A stretch of 64,000 nt of DNA. It comes from Flavobacterium salmonis (GTDB taxonomy: Bacteria; Bacteroidota; Bacteroidia; Flavobacteriales; Flavobacteriaceae). Positions 38,201-46,509 of the stretch are shown here, in pieces (the stretch's first letter is position 1; each line of letters begins with the position of its first letter). The stretch spans positions 151,364-215,363 of the forward strand of contig NZ_CAIJDP010000082.1 of assembly GCF_903819435.1 (NCBI RefSeq), in the 5' to 3' direction. The notes beneath the pieces were generated by a model. The model was not told the origin of the DNA and searched no databases. It worked only from the letters and a program-made list of their open reading frames with translations. Position numbers and translations under genes: made by a program.

Positions 38201-39836
38201 TATTTTCATACTGTGCGCCTTGTCCGGGAAACATAAATACAAATGGTTTCTCACTAGGATGTCCATTCTTATATAAAATAGTGCTTGAATTACTATATAA
38301 ATTTTCTTTTAATTGCTTCAAATTATCGGTGACAGTAACTAAACGGTAATCAAATGTTCTTCTGCCAAGAATATTTGTATACGAAATATCTGCTAAGTTA
38401 ATATGGCTATTGGTTTCCAGAAATTCTGCTAAATTAATTCGTGCTTTATTTAAAGCTTCAGGTGTTTTTGCAGAAAGTGCAATTATAGATGAATTACTAA
38501 TGTCAGAAGTTGAAATTTCAGTGTTTAAATGTTCTTCCATTATTATATGAACATTAGTACCCCCCATTCCCATAGAAGTCACACCTGCTCTTCTGGGAAA
38601 TTGGTGTTCTGTTTCCCATTCTTTTAACTTAGTATTGACATAGAATGGGCTATTTTCAAACTCACAATTTGGATTAAGAGAATCAAAATTTAATGTAGCA
38701 GGTATCTTTTTGTTTTGCAGCATTAATGTTGTCTTAATTAATCCTGCAATTCCTGCAGCAACACTTAAATGGCCTATGTTAGTTTTAACAGATCCAATTG
38801 CAAATGGGGCATCTCTTCCTATATCACCCGAAAATACATTATTAAGAGCTTTAAGTTCAATCGTATCACCCATTATGGTACCAGTTCCATGCGCCTCAAT
38901 ATAAGAAATTGAATTTCGATCTATCTGAGCTACTGCAACCGCTTCACTAATTACCCTTGTTAATCCATTTTCGCTTGGAGATACATATCCTATTTTGTCA
39001 GAACCATCATTATTCATTGCTGATCCTTTGATAATTGCTAAAATATTATCCCTGTCATTAATCGCATCCTCGTAACGTTTCAATATGACTACACCACAAC
39101 CATTTCCGAAAATTGTTCCTGATGCATCGGCATCAAATGCTCTGCACTTTCCATCACTCGAAAGAATACTATCCTTCTCATATAAATATCCTACATTCAT
39201 AGGAAATCGCAATGCTACTCCCCCTGCCAAAGCCATGTCACATTCTCCATTCAATATACTTTGTGATGCTAAGTGGACAGCCGCTAAAGAACTGGAGCAT
39301 GCTGTCTGAACACTTATACTTGGGCCAGTAAGATTAAGATGAAATGAAGTTCGTGTAGATAAATAATTAGAATCATTTCCCATTCTTCCCGAAATATCAG
39401 AAATCAAGGCGTCAATATCACCGTCATAGTTTTCTTTACTCGTATACACATTATTTAATAAATAAGTACTCATTAAGGAGCTTGAAAAAACTCCAATATT
39501 TCCTTCATATTTTTCTGAATTATACCCTGCATTTTCCAGTGCTGTCCATGAAGTTTCTAAAAAGGTTCTCAATTGTGGGTCCATTTTCTCAGCTTCCTTT
39601 TTACTCAGGTAAAAAAAAGAAGCATCAAAATCATATGGATTATTAATTACACTTGCAGCTTTAATATAATTTTTTTTCTTAATAGTAGCTAAGTCAATTC
39701 CTTCAGCAATGATCTGCTCCTCACTAATACTAGAAATGGAATCTTTGCTTTCGCATAAATTTTTCCAAAACTCCTGAATATTTTCTGCACCTGGGAAATT
39801 ACATCCCAATCCAATTATTGCAACTTTATCTTCCAT
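35241..39836 (-). CDS. Type I polyketide synthase (KS-AT-KR-ACP)
   Basis: A 1531-residue single module. The ketosynthase (about 1-430) has VQTACSSSLAAVH (Cys near 179), EAHGTGTIMGD and KTNIGHLSVAAG. The acyltransferase (about 530-830) has FPGQGAQYENMG, the Ser in GHSLGEYVA and HAFH (about 721), the usual sign of malonyl-CoA selection. The ketoreductase (about 1150-1400) has TGGIGDIGISI and the Ser/Tyr region MSSIASALGG to YACANSYM. The ACP carries DADFFELGGDSLI (Ser near 1462). There is no dehydratase, enoylreductase or thioesterase, so it should add one malonyl unit and reduce it to a beta-hydroxy group. Its start overlaps the A-T gene by 11 bp. Confidence 0.95.
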   Translation of the reverse strand: MEDKVAIIGLGCNFPGAENIQEFWKNLCESKDSISSISEEQIIAEGIDLATIKKKNYIKAASVINNPYDFDASFFYLSKKEAEKMDPQLRTFLETSWTALENAGYNSEKYEGNIGVFSSSLMSTYLLNNVYTSKENYDGDIDALISDISGRMGNDSNYLSTRTSFHLNLTGPSISVQTACSSSLAAVHLASQSILNGECDMALAGGVALRFPMNVGYLYEKDSILSSDGKCRAFDADASGTIFGNGCGVVILKRYEDAINDRDNILAIIKGSAMNNDGSDKIGYVSPSENGLTRVISEAVAVAQIDRNSISYIEAHGTGTIMGDTIELKALNNVFSGDIGRDAPFAIGSVKTNIGHLSVAAGIAGLIKTTLMLQNKKIPATLNFDSLNPNCEFENSPFYVNTKLKEWETEHQFPRRAGVTSMGMGGTNVHIIMEEHLNTEISTSDISNSSIIALSAKTPEALNKARINLAEFLETNSHINLADISYTNILGRRTFDYRLVTVTDNLKQLKENLYSNSSTILYKNGHPSEKPFVFMFPGQGAQYENMGKDLYKSNPTFKKTYDFCLKIIDSDLGINLAEPLLNNQVIDHKNTKYIQLSLFVFEYSLAMVLIEIGIKPSSLIGHSLGEYVAACISGVFSIEDVLKIISKRGELMEQVSNGKMLAISSTYEVVKKIIGEKVDVAAVNEASVCVISGDDNSVNEIFEILQNEGIPSKYLNSSHAFHSKMMEPIIIDFVEYVRQFQLNAPTIPFVSNVSGDWINPNDAQNPQYWGDHIVSTVKFSKGIDVLLNDVDNIFIEVGPGSTLSNYVRRNPNKERGRVILSSIGKTLGGKFENIEFKNLLGRLWLEGINIKWETYFQWEGDKNRVSLPTYPFQRETYSVLRNNSYNNKKISHNVKLDMQDWLFTPSWKSKDTFSDKKKLALDDPLLVFVNDTQHSKNIIDFLQKNDFSNVYLVYHSDVLLVEQDVAFIRADQQNDYNVLIKNLKDSGRIPKHIIHTWLVGEKDDDKNECNLFENVNYWHKMGSLSAVFLAKSLGFYNIVSQIKFDIISSDLYIILGSENDNPNKSTILPVSKVISQEYPHITCCILDIEYSNTNISNFELLIENIFSNNINSLAVRWPNIWKQDFQKYEEPIINSQDVLNNIKQGGIYLVTGGIGDIGISISKMLSQKYNAKLIIVFRDKLPEKKEWERIISEGKEEKQIKHIQNILALEAINADFTLYNIDVSSLIEMTELVEKIEADKGNINGVIHCAGLPGEKWDRTIALTNEETFEWHYQSKVYGQLVLEELFKDRNLDFVILMSSIASALGGLRLLPYACANSYMGYAASSINHIKQKNVWTAIHWDVWQHHQDEKRALSNIGRMMDDKTVLHDEGLAIIEHIMNNRFRPSQMIVSTWDLQLRLDQWVKYISSSEKLSVDIDYSHISSSENNGDNEIMFFVMELFTKILGNVEISDDADFFELGGDSLISVSLLSKVRDRFEIDISLANFLDNPTPSILVKMIKEKILYKDIDQQILEFSKYFESNEISALIEQLS

Positions 39837-41697
39837 TATTTTTTCTCTTTATATTTAATCTTTTATTTGCTGTTTGTATTCCTTTTTCAAGATTTACATT
39901 TATATCAGAATCAATGTTATTCTCTGAAATAAATTTTGCCATTTTTTTTATTGTTGGTAACCTATACATATCAATCATACTTACTGGTTTATTGATTCTT
40001 TTATTTAGTAAAATATTCACATTTACTAATCTCAAAGAATTCCCTCCCAGATAAAAAAACGGATCGTCTATTCCTATATTTTCAATATCAAGTATTTCTT
40101 TCCAGATGCTAAGTATTAATTTTTCCAATTCAGATGTAGCTTCACAAAAAGAATTATTTAATCTAGGCCTTAAATTGTCTGGGTAAGGCAAACGTTCTCT
40201 GTCAATTTTATTATTTGCAGTAAGAGGTAATTTTTCAAGAAACATATATTTTTCTGGAATCATATGCATTGGCACCCTTTCCGTTAAATAATCCCTAATA
40301 TCATTAACTGTAAATTCAATACCAGTATTTAATACTATATACGCTGTCAAAAAACTTGTATCAAGTTTATCATTAAACGCTTTCACTATAGCATCATGAA
40401 CGAAAGGGATTTGTCTTAAAATTGCTTCAATTTCACTCGTATTGACTCTAATTCCACTTATTTTCACCTGAAAATCATTCCTCCCTATTAATTCAATAGC
40501 TCCATCATCTAAAATCTTTCCGATATCTCCTGTTCTATATTTTATTATGTCTGAATCAGGTTGTTTGGTAAATTTGGCGTTATATATAGAATCATCTGTA
40601 TTCCAGTATTTTGGAGCAATAAATTTGCTTTTAATTATAATCTCTCCAATTGCTTCAACATCAGTCAATCTTTCTCCATTCTCGTTTTCCAAGTATACAT
40701 CGGTGTGTTTTACTGGTTTTCCCAATGGAACAATATTACCTTTAAATGTTTCATTATTACTTATAAAATTCATCAAACCTGATGAGCTTTCTGTCGAACC
40801 GTAAGCATTTACAAGAATCGTTTTGTTACTAAAATTATTATTGAATAATAGTACATCCTTTTGATGGAGAGCATCGCCGCCTAATGCAATACATTTAAGC
40901 CAATTCCAATTAGTGTTTTTTGATTCTAATTCTTTACAAATACTTCTATAAATTGGTAATGTACTATGCCATATAGTAATTCTTTCATTTGTATACCAAT
41001 TTATAATTTCATGAATACTATCTTCTTTTATTTTAACAGGATATAAACATGCACCGCTTAATATTGCTCCAAAAATATCCTGTGCTGCTGAATCCCAACT
41101 ATAAGCCGACTGTAAGCTTAGGTTATCATTACTGGTAATTTTTAAATTCTCAATCCATATCTCAATATGATGAAGTATATTATGATGTGTTTGGCACACA
41201 CCTTTTGGATTCCCTGTAGAGCCAGAAGTATATAATATATATGCCAAAGCATCATTATTAATTGGCAGATCTAAATTACTTGTTTCTTCAAAATAACAAT
41301 CTTCAATAAAAATTAATGACTCTTTATTCCTAGTTATTTCGAGTCCTAGATTACTATTTTTTTTATTTGTCAGAAGAAACGAAGATTCTGAATTATCATA
41401 CATAAATTTTAATCGTTCCAATGGATACGATGAGTCTAAAGGAACATATGCGTTTCCTGATTTTAATACCGCCAGTATCCCTACTACCATATCTATTTCA
41501 TGTCCAAAAAGTAATGATATATGTCCTTTTATTGAACTCTTCTCGAAACTGATCATTTTTTTGGCTGCACTATTAGCTTTATTATTCAACTCAGTATATG
41601 TAGTAGTTTCTGAAATTGTTTTAATAGCAATAGAATTTGGTGTTTTTAGCACCTGTCTTTCAAAATTTGATACAATTGTTTTTTTTATATCCAGCAT
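39826..41697 (-). CDS. NRPS adenylation-thiolation protein (A-T)
   Basis: A 623-residue didomain. The adenylation domain has YILYTSGSTGNPKG (A3, about 155), NAYGSTES (A5), YRTGDIG (A7), IELIGRNDFQVKISGIR (A8) and LPLTANNKIDR (A10, catalytic Lys). The carrier domain has DPFFYLGGNSLR (Ser near 552; the motif GGNS is less common than GGHS/GGDS). Hand alignment to GrsA gives the specificity residues D-S-Q-H-A-G-A-S-G-K, which I cannot match to a known substrate. The leading Asp suggests an alpha-amino acid. It probably loads a special building block onto its own carrier for transfer to the PKS or to the A-less second NRPS module. Confidence 0.92.
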   Translation of the reverse strand: MLDIKKTIVSNFERQVLKTPNSIAIKTISETTTYTELNNKANSAAKKMISFEKSSIKGHISLLFGHEIDMVVGILAVLKSGNAYVPLDSSYPLERLKFMYDNSESSFLLTNKKNSNLGLEITRNKESLIFIEDCYFEETSNLDLPINNDALAYILYTSGSTGNPKGVCQTHHNILHHIEIWIENLKITSNDNLSLQSAYSWDSAAQDIFGAILSGACLYPVKIKEDSIHEIINWYTNERITIWHSTLPIYRSICKELESKNTNWNWLKCIALGGDALHQKDVLLFNNNFSNKTILVNAYGSTESSSGLMNFISNNETFKGNIVPLGKPVKHTDVYLENENGERLTDVEAIGEIIIKSKFIAPKYWNTDDSIYNAKFTKQPDSDIIKYRTGDIGKILDDGAIELIGRNDFQVKISGIRVNTSEIEAILRQIPFVHDAIVKAFNDKLDTSFLTAYIVLNTGIEFTVNDIRDYLTERVPMHMIPEKYMFLEKLPLTANNKIDRERLPYPDNLRPRLNNSFCEATSELEKLILSIWKEILDIENIGIDDPFFYLGGNSLRLVNVNILLNKRINKPVSMIDMYRLPTIKKMAKFISENNIDSDINVNLEKGIQTANKRLNIKRKNNGR

Positions 41698-41700
41698 ATA

Positions 41701-42714
41701 TTATTCATATTTAAAGAGAATTCCTAATGAGCTTTTTGAGTCTGCGATTAATTTATATACTTCGCTGGCATGGTCAAAAGAATAGACACCGCTAATTAAT
41801 TTTTTTAATTTAATTTTACCATCTGATATTGTTTTTATACTTCTTAATAAATTTTCTGTTACAGTATGTTCACCTGGAACTACTTTTATTTCAGTATTAC
41901 CATGGGCATAATCGTCATTCCGATAACCTTCTCCACATCTAGCTGCATATTTGATATCTATATTTCCCATGTCTACTGAAAAAAAAATATCTGAATTAAA
42001 TCTTCCAACGATAGTAATAGAACTTCTATGAACACCATTCCCAAAGCTATTCATGGTCTTAATATATTCTGCAAATATTTTATTTGAAATCTCACCACTG
42101 AAGCAAAGAAAAATTTTAGTGAATTTTTTATAATCTCCTTTTAATGAAAATTCTTTTTCAGTAAGATGCAGTGTATTAATTCCGAAATAAGAAGCCGCTT
42201 CCAATCTCTCCAATGAATAATCCATTATAGTAACATCAGAAGTAATTAGCTTACATGATTGAGCAATTAATTGTCCTACCAATCCAGATCCTATTATTAA
42301 AATATTATCTTGCATTAATATGTTTGCCCTATCTATAGCATGTAAAGCGGTAGCGTTTAAATTAGCAAAAACTGCATTTTCAAAAGATAAATTATCTGGT
42401 ATTTTTACGCATAATTTGTAGGGAACACATATTACCTCACTATGTGTTGCATAGTTCCATCCCATAGCTACAACTCTATCACCTACCGAAAATTCCGCTA
42501 CACCCTTTCCTATTTCAGTAACATACCCTGAGGCACAATATCCTAAAGACAAATTCGTATTGTTACTTGTACATAAATTGATATAATGAATTTCAGTTCC
42601 AGGGCTAATTAGAGTAATGGCATTCTTAATCTTTAACTGCCCTTCTTTACAAATCGGTTCTTTAGTTTCAATTATTTTTACCCCTAGTTTTCCTTCTACG
42701 ACTACCTTTCTCAT
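41701..42714 (-). CDS. Medium-chain (zinc-type) dehydrogenase
   Basis: A 337-residue MDR-superfamily oxidoreductase. The N-terminal GroES-like domain includes SLGYCASGYVTEIGKGV and FSVGDRVVAMGWNYATHSEV, and the Rossmann domain has NILIIGSGLVGQLIAQSCK. The catalytic-zinc ligands of classical alcohol dehydrogenases are only partly recognisable and the structural-zinc Cys cluster is absent, as in the BchC-like subgroup. It would oxidise or reduce a hydroxy/keto group of the building block. Its start overlaps the EPSP-synthase-like gene by 4 bp. Confidence 0.82.
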   Translation of the reverse strand: MRKVVVEGKLGVKIIETKEPICKEGQLKIKNAITLISPGTEIHYINLCTSNNTNLSLGYCASGYVTEIGKGVAEFSVGDRVVAMGWNYATHSEVICVPYKLCVKIPDNLSFENAVFANLNATALHAIDRANILMQDNILIIGSGLVGQLIAQSCKLITSDVTIMDYSLERLEAASYFGINTLHLTEKEFSLKGDYKKFTKIFLCFSGEISNKIFAEYIKTMNSFGNGVHRSSITIVGRFNSDIFFSVDMGNIDIKYAARCGEGYRNDDYAHGNTEIKVVPGEHTVTENLLRSIKTISDGKIKLKKLISGVYSFDHASEVYKLIADSKSSLGILFKYE

Positions 42715-44030
42715 TCTTCTTCTATTTTATAACCCAACTTTAACATGGTAAGAGTAAAATTTGGAAACGAAGTATTGATACATTCTGACTCCAAGATTCT
42801 TGATTCATCTTTTAAAGATGTTCCTACTACAACAGCCGACATTGCAATTCTATGGTCATAAAAACTTGGAATAGATCCTGCAATTAACTTTTGTTTTCCA
42901 AAAACTTTTATAGAATTATTATTGCGTTGTACGGAAGCTCCATAGCTCTCTAACATTTTAATAGTCGTTTCAATTCTATCAGTTTCTTTAAAAATTAATT
43001 CATCTAAATTTTTAAACTCAGATACTCCATTTATAAATAATGATAATGAAATGGCTAAAGGAACTTCATCGATCATAGAATGAAAAAGATAAGAATCATC
43101 TAAATAAAGTGGTTTTTGTATAATAGAAGGAAGCACTACTATATCGCCAATAGGCTCACCCTTATATTCTTTTACATTTTCAAACTCTATTTTTGCTCCT
43201 GATTTTTTAAGCAATTCAATAAATCCAATCCTGGTTGAGTTTAGACACACTCCTTTAATATGAAGATTTGTTTTCCTTTGTTGCAAAACATGTGCTGCTA
43301 TCAAATAAGCTATTCCTGAAGGATCAACGGGAATAGTGTGTTCATTATATTTGTTGTTTTTATTATACCGAAAAGACAAACTTTTATTTTCATGAACCGT
43401 AATAATATTTCCTATATATGAGAGCAAGCGTTCAGTATGGTCTCTGGAAATAACAGGTCTTTCTATATCAACATCAATTTTTGCCGCATAAGCCGCAAAA
43501 AGTACTCCCGAAACTGCTTGTGCACTTCCTATTTTTATTTTTACAGAACCAGAACGAATTTTAGAAGGAATAATTTTAATAGGTAGCTTTCCTTCTTGTT
43601 CCAAATATTCAATATTAGCTCCTAATTCAATTAATGGTTCTATTAGCCAATCCATTGGTCTGGATCTTAAAGTATTATCCCCATCAATTACTGCACTGAT
43701 CTCCAATCCGACTAAAACTCCAATTAAAAAACGTGCAGCTGCACTTGAAGAACCTAAGTTTAAATACGGAACCTCTGTTGTTTCTTTCTTTTTTAATTTT
43801 CCTACTATAATTTCGTTATTTTTCTTTTCAAAAGGGACATCAAGTTTTTTCAGAGCTTCTAACAATGGTAATATCGAATTACTATAATTAAGCTTTTTTA
43901 TAATTACAGGTTCTTCTTGTAAGGATGCAATTAGAAGTGCTCTTTGTGAAATTGATTTATCTGATGGTAATATCTCTCTTATATCAGAATCATCATAAGA
44001 ATTTAAAAAGTTATTGATAATTATTTCCAT
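42711..44030 (-). CDS. EPSP-synthase-like enolpyruvyl transferase
   Basis: A 439-residue homologue of 3-phosphoshikimate 1-carboxyvinyltransferase (AroA). Several active-site features are kept: SDKSISQRALL (Lys and Arg near 23-28), TLRSRPMDWL, IDEVPLA (Asp near 321), KETDRIE (about 348) and DHRIAMS (about 394). The PEP-loop motif, normally NSGTT or NAGT, reads LGSSSAAARF (about 91-100), so the Asn, Gly and Thr that contact PEP are replaced. The SSQ motif is SAQ. Location inside an NRPS/PKS operon and the changed loop suggest a repurposed enzyme, perhaps eliminating phosphate from a shikimate-type substrate, rather than a housekeeping AroA. Confidence 0.85.
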   Translation of the reverse strand: MEIIINNFLNSYDDSDIREILPSDKSISQRALLIASLQEEPVIIKKLNYSNSILPLLEALKKLDVPFEKKNNEIIVGKLKKKETTEVPYLNLGSSSAAARFLIGVLVGLEISAVIDGDNTLRSRPMDWLIEPLIELGANIEYLEQEGKLPIKIIPSKIRSGSVKIKIGSAQAVSGVLFAAYAAKIDVDIERPVISRDHTERLLSYIGNIITVHENKSLSFRYNKNNKYNEHTIPVDPSGIAYLIAAHVLQQRKTNLHIKGVCLNSTRIGFIELLKKSGAKIEFENVKEYKGEPIGDIVVLPSIIQKPLYLDDSYLFHSMIDEVPLAISLSLFINGVSEFKNLDELIFKETDRIETTIKMLESYGASVQRNNNSIKVFGKQKLIAGSIPSFYDHRIAMSAVVVGTSLKDESRILESECINTSFPNFTLTMLKLGYKIEEE

Positions 44031-44039
44031 TCTTTTTAT

Positions 44040-45260
44040 TTAATTTTTGAATTGTATCGGTATTTTGATGAGTTCTTCATCTGTTATGTACTCAGAATTT
44101 TCCTTGAAATTTAAAATCGGAGCTAACGGAATGGGACTATTTCCCTGTTCATAAAAGATTCTTCTATTTTTCTTTCTTTCTAATCCAAGGTTCTTATTAA
44201 TATCACCAAAATTAATTTCCCATAATGTTATAAAATCATTATCAACAGCGTAATTAGCCAATTCAATTCCTATTTTAGTTCTTATAAATACACGTCCATG
44301 TTTTTCTATATCATCCAATCCTAAACTTGATTTAAAGATATTAGGATCTCCATCTGATACACTAACATCTGAAAGCCCTGACATCCAATCAGCACATGAT
44401 AAACATCTGTGTGTCTTATTCTTCTTAAAACAATGAAGAGCCTTCCAAAAAGGAACTTCATAAGTGTCATCAGATAATGTTTGTATTACAATATTTCCAG
44501 GATATTTTCCTTCTCTATAATGTATACTTTTCACATCTTCTAATTCTAAACCAGCTATTTCTTTAATTATTTCTTCTGTACCTGCATATGTAGTGTTCGA
44601 AGAACAAGCCGTTTCAATTAAAAACTTAATTTTATTTTTGGCCCATTCCCCTATTTCCCCTTTAATTTGCTGCAATTTTCTTATGGCCTGAATATGACAA
44701 GCCAACCCTACAATTGCAATATTTTTTTCAGGATGATCTCTGTAAATTTTTTTTAATTTACCAAGATATGGTGATAGCTGATATGTGGATTGACAATAAT
44801 TTAGTAACTTACTGGCATCCTGAACCAAAATAGGCGCAGAACGCCAAGGCTTAATCTCATCTCTCCCCATTACCAAAATATAATCTATCTGATATCTTTT
44901 CGTAGCAGCCTGTAAAAAGGTAGTAACACATCCTCCACTAGATGAACGGTTAAAAACTTCAGGATCATTCGATTTTCCTCCATAAAGTTTTTCTGTAATA
45001 CCTAACCATCTTTCTTCATCTTTTCTTACTCTTCCAAATATTATTTTTTCATTTTCAGCGGTTTTAGCATCAAAACCAGGGCAAACATCATAGCACAAAT
45101 TGCAATCTCCACAATTTAAATTCTCTATATTACTAGTAATAGGTTCAGCAAACACCTCATTAAATTTTATGTAGTCTTTAGGACATACTAAATCACACGC
45201 TCCACACCCAGTACATAAATCTTTTTTTAAAATTTCATCGTTTAATTTGCTAAATGCCAT
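44040..45260 (-). CDS. FrhB/FdhB-like iron-sulfur flavoprotein
   Basis: A 406-residue protein. The N-terminus has two ferredoxin-type cluster motifs, CTGCGACDLVCP (about 16-27) and CGDCNLCYDVCPG (about 50-62), binding two [4Fe-4S] clusters. The rest fits the coenzyme F420 hydrogenase/dehydrogenase beta-subunit family: SSSGGCVTTFL, IVGLACHIQAIRKL, CLSCADWMSGLSDVSVSD. Relatives include the 8-vinyl reductase BciB and reductases of polysaccharide loci, which use reduced ferredoxin. Here it probably reduces a carbon-carbon double bond in the building block. It overlaps the aminotransferase gene by 11 bp. Confidence 0.85.
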   Translation of the reverse strand: MAFSKLNDEILKKDLCTGCGACDLVCPKDYIKFNEVFAEPITSNIENLNCGDCNLCYDVCPGFDAKTAENEKIIFGRVRKDEERWLGITEKLYGGKSNDPEVFNRSSSGGCVTTFLQAATKRYQIDYILVMGRDEIKPWRSAPILVQDASKLLNYCQSTYQLSPYLGKLKKIYRDHPEKNIAIVGLACHIQAIRKLQQIKGEIGEWAKNKIKFLIETACSSNTTYAGTEEIIKEIAGLELEDVKSIHYREGKYPGNIVIQTLSDDTYEVPFWKALHCFKKNKTHRCLSCADWMSGLSDVSVSDGDPNIFKSSLGLDDIEKHGRVFIRTKIGIELANYAVDNDFITLWEINFGDINKNLGLERKKNRRIFYEQGNSPIPLAPILNFKENSEYITDEELIKIPIQFKN

Positions 45261-46509
45261 TTTCTATATCTGATATTATTACATTAATACTTCTCAATGT
45301 TTCTTTTATTAAATATTTGAACTGACTTTTTTCTCTCAAAGTCATCAATACTGGTGGTGCTAATTTCACAATACTCTCATTAAATCCACCTGAAAAAAGG
45401 ATTAACCCCTTATCTAATGCATTCTTTTTAAATTGGCTTGCCAATACAGGAAATGGATTACCATCATGAGTTACACATGTAAATGAAAATAATGCTCCAT
45501 GAGCTCTAATATTTGACATGAATTTATATTTTCGGGCTGCTTTTGATAAAAACTCATAAAATTCGGTTTCTAAAACCTGAGCTTTTTCCCATAAACGTTC
45601 TTTTTCAATAACTTCCAGGCTAGCATATGCAGCTGCACAGCAAATAGGGTTTCCGGAATATGTTGAAGTTTGAATACCATTAGGAAGAGAATTAATTATT
45701 TTTTTTTCTCCTACGATTAAAGATATAGGCATTCCATTTCCCAATGTTTTTCCAATCAGAATAAGGTCTGGCTTAGCAATCAGGTGATCTGCATAAAAAA
45801 GTTGTCCGCACCTTCCTAGTCCAATATATATTTCATCAAAAATGACTATACAATTAAATGCATGAGCTGTATTAATTAAATCCTCTAAAAATTGTTTATT
45901 AAGAGACAATAATCCTTCTGTAACACGTATAGGTTCAATAACAATAGCAGCAGGGCAATCATTTTTTAATGAAAGCTTTGTAAACTGTTCATTGATATTT
46001 TTTATATGAGATTTTTGTTCTTCATCATTAGCATCTGCATCCGGCAAATCGATACTTAAATAATTATTATTTTTTAAATTAGAATACTTTTTAAAACTCT
46101 CTCTCCATGTTAAGGATAATGATCCAGATGTTTTACCATGATATGCATATTTGCAGTGTACAATAGTTTTTCTTCCCGTATATGCTCTTGCAACTTTTAA
46201 TGCTGCTTCAACAGCTTCACTTCCAGTTACCGTAAACAATGCCGCTCCATCCTGATAATGACACATACTAACTATCTTTTGAGCCAATTTCTCTCTAATA
46301 TCTGACCCCAATTTACATCCTGTGTGAGATAATTTACCGGCTTGTGATATAATTGCTCTGGTAACATAAGGATGTTGGTGTCCTAAACTAACCGCACCAC
46401 TTCCAGACGTACCATCAAAATATGCTTTATTTTGTTTATCATATAACCATGCTCCTTTTCCTTTTACAAAAGTTTCAGTGTCAAATGTTCCTGTTGAAAT
46501 TGCTTCCAT
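45250..46509 (-). CDS. Class III (PLP) aminotransferase
   Basis: A 419-residue fold-type I enzyme. It has FTVTGSEAVEAALKVAR (cofactor phosphate loop), YAYHGKTSGSLSLT, the Asp in FDEIYIGLGRCG (about 224) and the Schiff-base Lys in LIGKTLGNGMP (about 254). The family includes diaminobutyrate, GABA and glutamate-1-semialdehyde aminotransferases, acting mostly on amines distant from the carboxyl group. Its start overlaps the NRPS stop in the form TAATG. It likely places an amino group on the cluster's special building block. Confidence 0.9.
   Translation of the reverse strand: MEAISTGTFDTETFVKGKGAWLYDKQNKAYFDGTSGSGAVSLGHQHPYVTRAIISQAGKLSHTGCKLGSDIREKLAQKIVSMCHYQDGAALFTVTGSEAVEAALKVARAYTGRKTIVHCKYAYHGKTSGSLSLTWRESFKKYSNLKNNNYLSIDLPDADANDEEQKSHIKNINEQFTKLSLKNDCPAAIVIEPIRVTEGLLSLNKQFLEDLINTAHAFNCIVIFDEIYIGLGRCGQLFYADHLIAKPDLILIGKTLGNGMPISLIVGEKKIINSLPNGIQTSTYSGNPICCAAAYASLEVIEKERLWEKAQVLETEFYEFLSKAARKYKFMSNIRAHGALFSFTCVTHDGNPFPVLASQFKKNALDKGLILFSGGFNESIVKLAPPVLMTLREKSQFKYLIKETLRSINVIISDIENGI

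Noticed and set aside
35368..41785. Several plus-strand frames inside the PKS and A-T genes
   Set aside because: All lie antisense to genes with complete catalytic motifs.
42711..44030. Housekeeping aroA
   Set aside because: Placement inside the NRPS/PKS operon with overlapping neighbours and the altered PEP loop argue against a primary shikimate-pathway role, although this cannot be excluded without the rest of the genome.
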